Of a DNA stretch of 64,000 nt, positions 60,201 to 64,000 are shown piece by piece. The notes under the pieces are model-generated. The model was not told the origin of the DNA, ran no database searches, and saw nothing but the letters and a program-made list of their open reading frames with translations. This DNA is from Pelodera strongyloides (taxonomy: Eukaryota > Nematoda > Chromadorea > Rhabditida > Rhabditidae): the NCBI GenBank assembly GCA_036852015.1, contig JAANDG010000359.1:1-64000 (forward strand). Reading direction: 5' to 3'. A program made the position numbers and the translations under genes. Each line of letters begins with the position of its first letter. Position 1 is the first letter of the stretch.

Positions 60201-61556
60201 CCGCGGAACAAGTCATAAGCTCACATTGAAATTGTACCACGCTTGAATAAAGGTGCACGCTCTTGAAGCGTTAAGGATTTATTTATTTATTTAAGAATGT
60301 GATAGCTGTGTGAACCGATCTGTGTCTGTTATGAGTGAAATCATGAACACTTTTACGTGGCCAAGATGAGTTCTTTTTTAAGAACTGACCAGAGAAAATT
60401 TTGTTACTTGTGAATACTACAAGTAATTGTACGGTGATAAAATTTCACTGAGGACAGTAAATCCATCCATACATAAAGAAATAACAAATCACTAAAAAAA
60501 ATCTTCAAGCTAACAGATAGCTCGATCTCGAACACTAGTATCTATAGAAGGCCTATCGCGCTCTCCATCTTTGAATAGAATCTAATGACCAATCTTAATT
60601 AAGAGCTATTTTGGATGTCTTTCCAGTCGCATCTTCACAAAATAAAATTCCAGCACAGGAATTAGACCGAAGAGTGTCATTGATATGAGCCGATTTGTCA
60701 CTGATGTTTGCAAATGCTTATTTAATAACTGGGTATTTGAAATAAAGGTAAAGCACCCAGAAAGCATAAAATGATAGCTACAATATATCATTTACCTTTC
60801 GGTGACCATGAGTCGACCAGGTGACTACGGTTGTCAAGAGAACTTGGGCGCGACAAGGTCACCAAGCGGTCACCAAAATTGGTTTCGCCGAAGAAAAAAC
60901 GGGGAACCGTCGCCAAATTCGTTTCCCTGTTTTATATTACCTGGCTTGAACACCATCGACACTTGAACATCAAAATGTGTAGTTCCCTATCAGCGGATTG
61001 CGTTTTGACTTGGAAATCATAAGTACCTTTTTTGTCTGGATACCTTACATCCTTGGAGCGTGAGTCAAAGTAAATTGGCGACTTGTAGTTCCATGAGTTC
61101 CAATGAGTTTCTGTAGGAGCTACTTTTTAGAAAAGGCCATGTAATGTCCTATTTCCACAACCAGTACACTGCATTAAAAAAACAATTTTATTAAAAATCA
61201 GCAATCTAAAGCCGGCCGAATAATAAAATCAATCCATAATGATACTACAGGCAATCAAGGGATGAAATCCTTCAACATACGGACATTGATGTCCACACTG
61301 ATGCAAAAAGCAAACACAAATACTTCCAAATATATATGAGATAAAACCAAGAAGACGTGCACGGTAAAAGCAAAGCAACAAATATAATAATCCCAAATTG
61401 TTAAAGAAAGCAAAAGAGAAAAGTCAATGCATGAACGTCTAAATAAAACGAAATTCAGGTTGTTGGTATCACGCCCTAACAAGAAAGATCCACGGGTAAT
61501 AGAATGTACGTTCCCGAACAGTTACCCGCATAGGTAAAGAACGCGCTCGGTTTATC

Positions 61557-61947
61557 TCATGCCTCCGAAGGACAAAAGAAACTCTCAATTAGAATCCAAT
61601 TAGAGACCCGAGCTCGCCAGATACCCACCTCATATCTATATAATGAGTGGATAGGGAAAATCATATGACAACTCATGGAGGATAAAACACCAATCAGAAA
61701 CACACGAAAAGACACTAATCTGACCAGAAATGGGAGCGGCCGGATGGAACTCAAAAACGTGAAAATATAAATCGAAATTTGTTCCGACCACGCGAATCAC
61801 AAACAATACGTTCAGAAAAAAACCATAGAAAACAGAGGTGTGGCGAATGTAAACAACACTGGGATCAATAATTCGAAAGAGTCTGCTAACCGATAATATG
61901 CTAAAGATGATACCAGAAATGGCGACAAATGTTAATACAAACAACAA
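61557..61947 (-). other. Hydrophobic open frames, possible membrane-protein relic
   Basis: Two overlapping minus frames encode transmembrane-like segments (LFVLTFVAISGIIFSILSV and YGFFLNVLFVIRVVG; then LVSFRVFLIGVLSS). Such a pattern could be left by a decayed nematode chemoreceptor, but no diagnostic motif is present and no complete gene can be assembled. It ends about 130 bases before the 3' end of the HECT gene on the same strand. Confidence 0.15.
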
Positions 61948-62076
61948 ATATATTAGAAGTCAAAGACTTAAAACGCAATGACATTCACGTGAACAGAGAA
62001 CCAATTTCTACCGGTGCACCGAGGAGTTAAACCGTTGAGTACTGCAATGGATGTCTTCAGCACCGTCAACTGCGAT

Positions 62077-64000
62077 TTAGTTGAAGTCGAACTTGGTAGG
62101 CTGGAGCAACGCGTACTCAAACTTATCCAAGAACACCTAAACGACGAGTATCATACTTTGTTCAGTCAAAGTTCTCTTTCGAAAACCCGGTAACCTAAAA
62201 AATATAAAAAAAAAAGATTCGGGTTCAGAGTCCTAATTTGTGTCACTCCCGTTCCAGCGCTGCGGTACAACAATATGACATACATTTCAAAACAATGATT
62301 AAACACTAACCTCGTTCGAAGAGTAGTTTGGCAGCTTCAAGTAGTTCTTGCAGGCCACGGCAGTCGGAAGTTCATTGTCAGCTGTGCGCCCGGGGATTCC
62401 CGACTTCATAACAACCTAAAAGGAATGTATTTTTTTTGTCGGCCAACATTAGAGATGGGAGGGGTGTAAACACGACACCACTAGAGAACATATACTCATG
62501 TGTAATTTACTTATTCTGAACAGGGTCCTACTTAAATGAAACATCGTTTACTTGCTGGAATGGAAGAGCCCGTGTGGCAGGACACTTATTCCAGAACGCT
62601 AACTTTTTGTCGAAACATGAACCGAAACACGAACCGTTAGCGGGGGAGACAGAGCGGCAAAACCTCCGACCGGCAGACGAGGCGATCCAGTAACAAACAT
62701 GAGGAACTTCCTCCGTCTGTCTGGGGTCAACGAGACCATCATGTCCACTAAGAAGTTGACTGCATGACTGTCTTTGCCGTAGCTAAAAGATATCACGTAA
62801 GACGCTACAAGACTTTCGTTGCTCAAAATTATTGAACGTGAAATCAATTTACTTTAACCCAGGAAGTATAAAACGCAGCTGATACTGTTTGCCTTTACTA
62901 CGCTTTACTGCCGAGCGATACTGTAATCGCGACTCACCCGAGATCGAACTTGAGTGTATTCAGGATATTTTGCTTCTTCCATTCGGTTCCATCTGACCCA
63001 TTGACGCCACAGAACAATCGCTCAAAGTCATTGTGAGTGAACACCTTGAGATCACCATCGTGGAACACATTCTCGAATCCTCCCAAGATTGTGAGCATCG
63101 GGTTCCATACCAGTCCCAGGAGACAATGTTTCACGACCTAAATTTTCACATAAATGATCAAATAGTTTCGCGAAAACTTTAAAGACAGAGTGAAATTTAA
63201 ACACTTCTGTAGAGTTCGAGGGAGGCTGCCTAGTGATGCAGCACACGTTGTTCTGGATGCAGCACCACTTCCCTGCTTCTTCTTCTTCTTTATTAGTGAA
63301 AGGTTACCTTAAGGTACTTGTCCCGGTTGCTCGCATCAATCACCGCATCTCGTCCAACGCCCAGTTTCACATCAACGTTGGGGATCGAAAATGGCATCAG
63401 CATATCATCCAGTTCCTGGTCACTGCTATGTGCAATGCTTGAGATCACATTGAAGGTGTTTGGATCAATGTTGAAGATGTCTGCAAAACGAAAGGAATAG
63501 AAAGGAGAGGAGAAACGAAAGGAGAGGAAAGGAACAAGGTTAGTTGGGGCTTCTCTGTAAGACACGCACGAAATACGCACAAAAGATCGGAACGTATGAT
63601 CACAAGAGAATGAGCACCTTCTAAAAAAAAACAGAAAACCTACCCTCAGTAGTGATCGTTTGATTGAAACCAATCAACCATTTCATGCAAACATCGCTCA
63701 GAACAATGTCCATTCGATATCCATCCAGAAGAGCCTGGGCAAGTACACGGCCAATTAGCTGAAAAGAAACACACGATTCGATGTATGCGCGATTTGATGT
63801 AACATTGTAAACTAAATTACTAAAAAGAAACACATGACTATATGTAATATATATTACAATGTTAAGTACAAACTCCGTACGAGCGATTGACATGAGAATT
63901 GACAGACTGAAATATTTACCAGGGCGAAGAAATTAAGCGAAAGATAACGAAATAGGCATACCTCAAAATACTTCACAGCTTTGGACTTCATAGACGTCTG
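62077..64000 (-). CDS. HECT-type E3 ubiquitin ligase, C-terminal part
   Basis: Exons 63962-64000 (continuing beyond the window), 63644-63758, 63308-63480, 62938-63137, 62635-62782, 62311-62415 and 62077-62136 chain in phase and encode a HECT domain: KYFELIGRVLAQALLDGYRM (start of the N-lobe core), LDDMLMPFSIPNVDVKLG, GGFENVFHDGDLKVF, ERLFCGVNGSDGTEW, HAVNFLVDMMVSLTPD, LMFVTGSPRLPVGGFAALSP and LPTAVACKNYLKLPNYSS. The Cys before KNYLKLP is the expected catalytic residue that carries ubiquitin as a thioester. The end EYALLQPTKFDFN is a variant of the usual family ending. The GSPRLPVGG and CxNYLKLP context is that of the HECTD1/TRIP12 branch; the substrate-binding N-terminal part is outside the window, so the exact member cannot be named. 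Confidence 0.9.

Larger units (their letters stand above)
49920..62076. other. 12-kb region without a supported gene
   Basis: Lies between the GPCR start and the 3' end of the HECT gene, so it should include the receptor promoter. It holds one foldback MITE (53317-53751), a 40-bp direct repeat (53977-54016 and 54251-54290), and several hydrophobic or AT-driven open frames (51641-52165, 56153-56542, 61557-61947, all minus) that I cannot assign. An exon-like open stretch at 59617-59754 plus, after a TTACAG, is also unassigned. Confidence 0.45.

Noticed and set aside
60831..61022. 63-codon Lys/Arg-rich frame
   Set aside because: Short, no domain, and the region is dominated by GGTCACC/GGTGACC-type short repeats.

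Overview
The window looks like nuclear DNA of a nematode, probably a rhabditid or strongylid-type worm. The evidence is AT-rich sequence, many short introns ending in TTTCAG, start codons placed directly after such acceptors (as with spliced leaders), tandem tRNA genes, and nematode-style families (a single-gene beta-catenin, a long small heat-shock protein, an F-box protein, a neuropeptide-type GPCR). Exon models were read by eye from codon frame, splice signals and phase. They fit together without stops, but no transcript data were available.

Layout. 1-6127 (minus): a SAM-dependent methyltransferase whose fourth intron holds a ~4.7 kb CR1/Jockey-like non-LTR retrotransposon (about 459-5117) with two ORFs, the second broken. 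7844-9893 (plus): an unrecognised 197-residue protein, convergent with a 77-residue single-pass membrane protein at 10311-10749 (minus). 11797-18402 (minus): an HSP20/alpha-crystallin gene with a tryptophan-rich N-terminus, alternative ends and a long Arg/Glu-rich tail. 22407-24057: six intact tRNA-Ile(AAT) genes plus one broken copy, in tandem. 24057-31571: long noncoding stretch with a TTAA-ended foldback MITE. 31572-38019 (plus): a 22-exon beta-catenin (bar-1-like). 39687-42757 (plus): an 11-exon F-box protein. 43210-44011: two tandem TTAA-ended MITEs. 44258-49919 (minus): a complete nine-exon class A GPCR; one intron contains a ~1.1 kb inverted-repeat element carrying a tRNA-Glu(CTC) gene and ending exactly at the splice acceptor. 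49920-62076: 12 kb without a convincing gene, with one more TTAA foldback MITE. 62077-64000 (minus): the C-terminal HECT domain of a ubiquitin ligase running off the right edge.

The genes do not form one pathway. Beta-catenin is the one clear Wnt-signalling gene; the F-box and HECT proteins both suggest ubiquitin-mediated turnover, but adjacency alone is no evidence that they act together. The most notable structures are transposon/gene interfaces: the retroelement in the methyltransferase intron, the inverted-repeat element abutting a GPCR exon, and TTAA-ended MITEs. Also notable are the unusually long small heat-shock protein and the two compact genes of unknown function at 7.8-10.7 kb.
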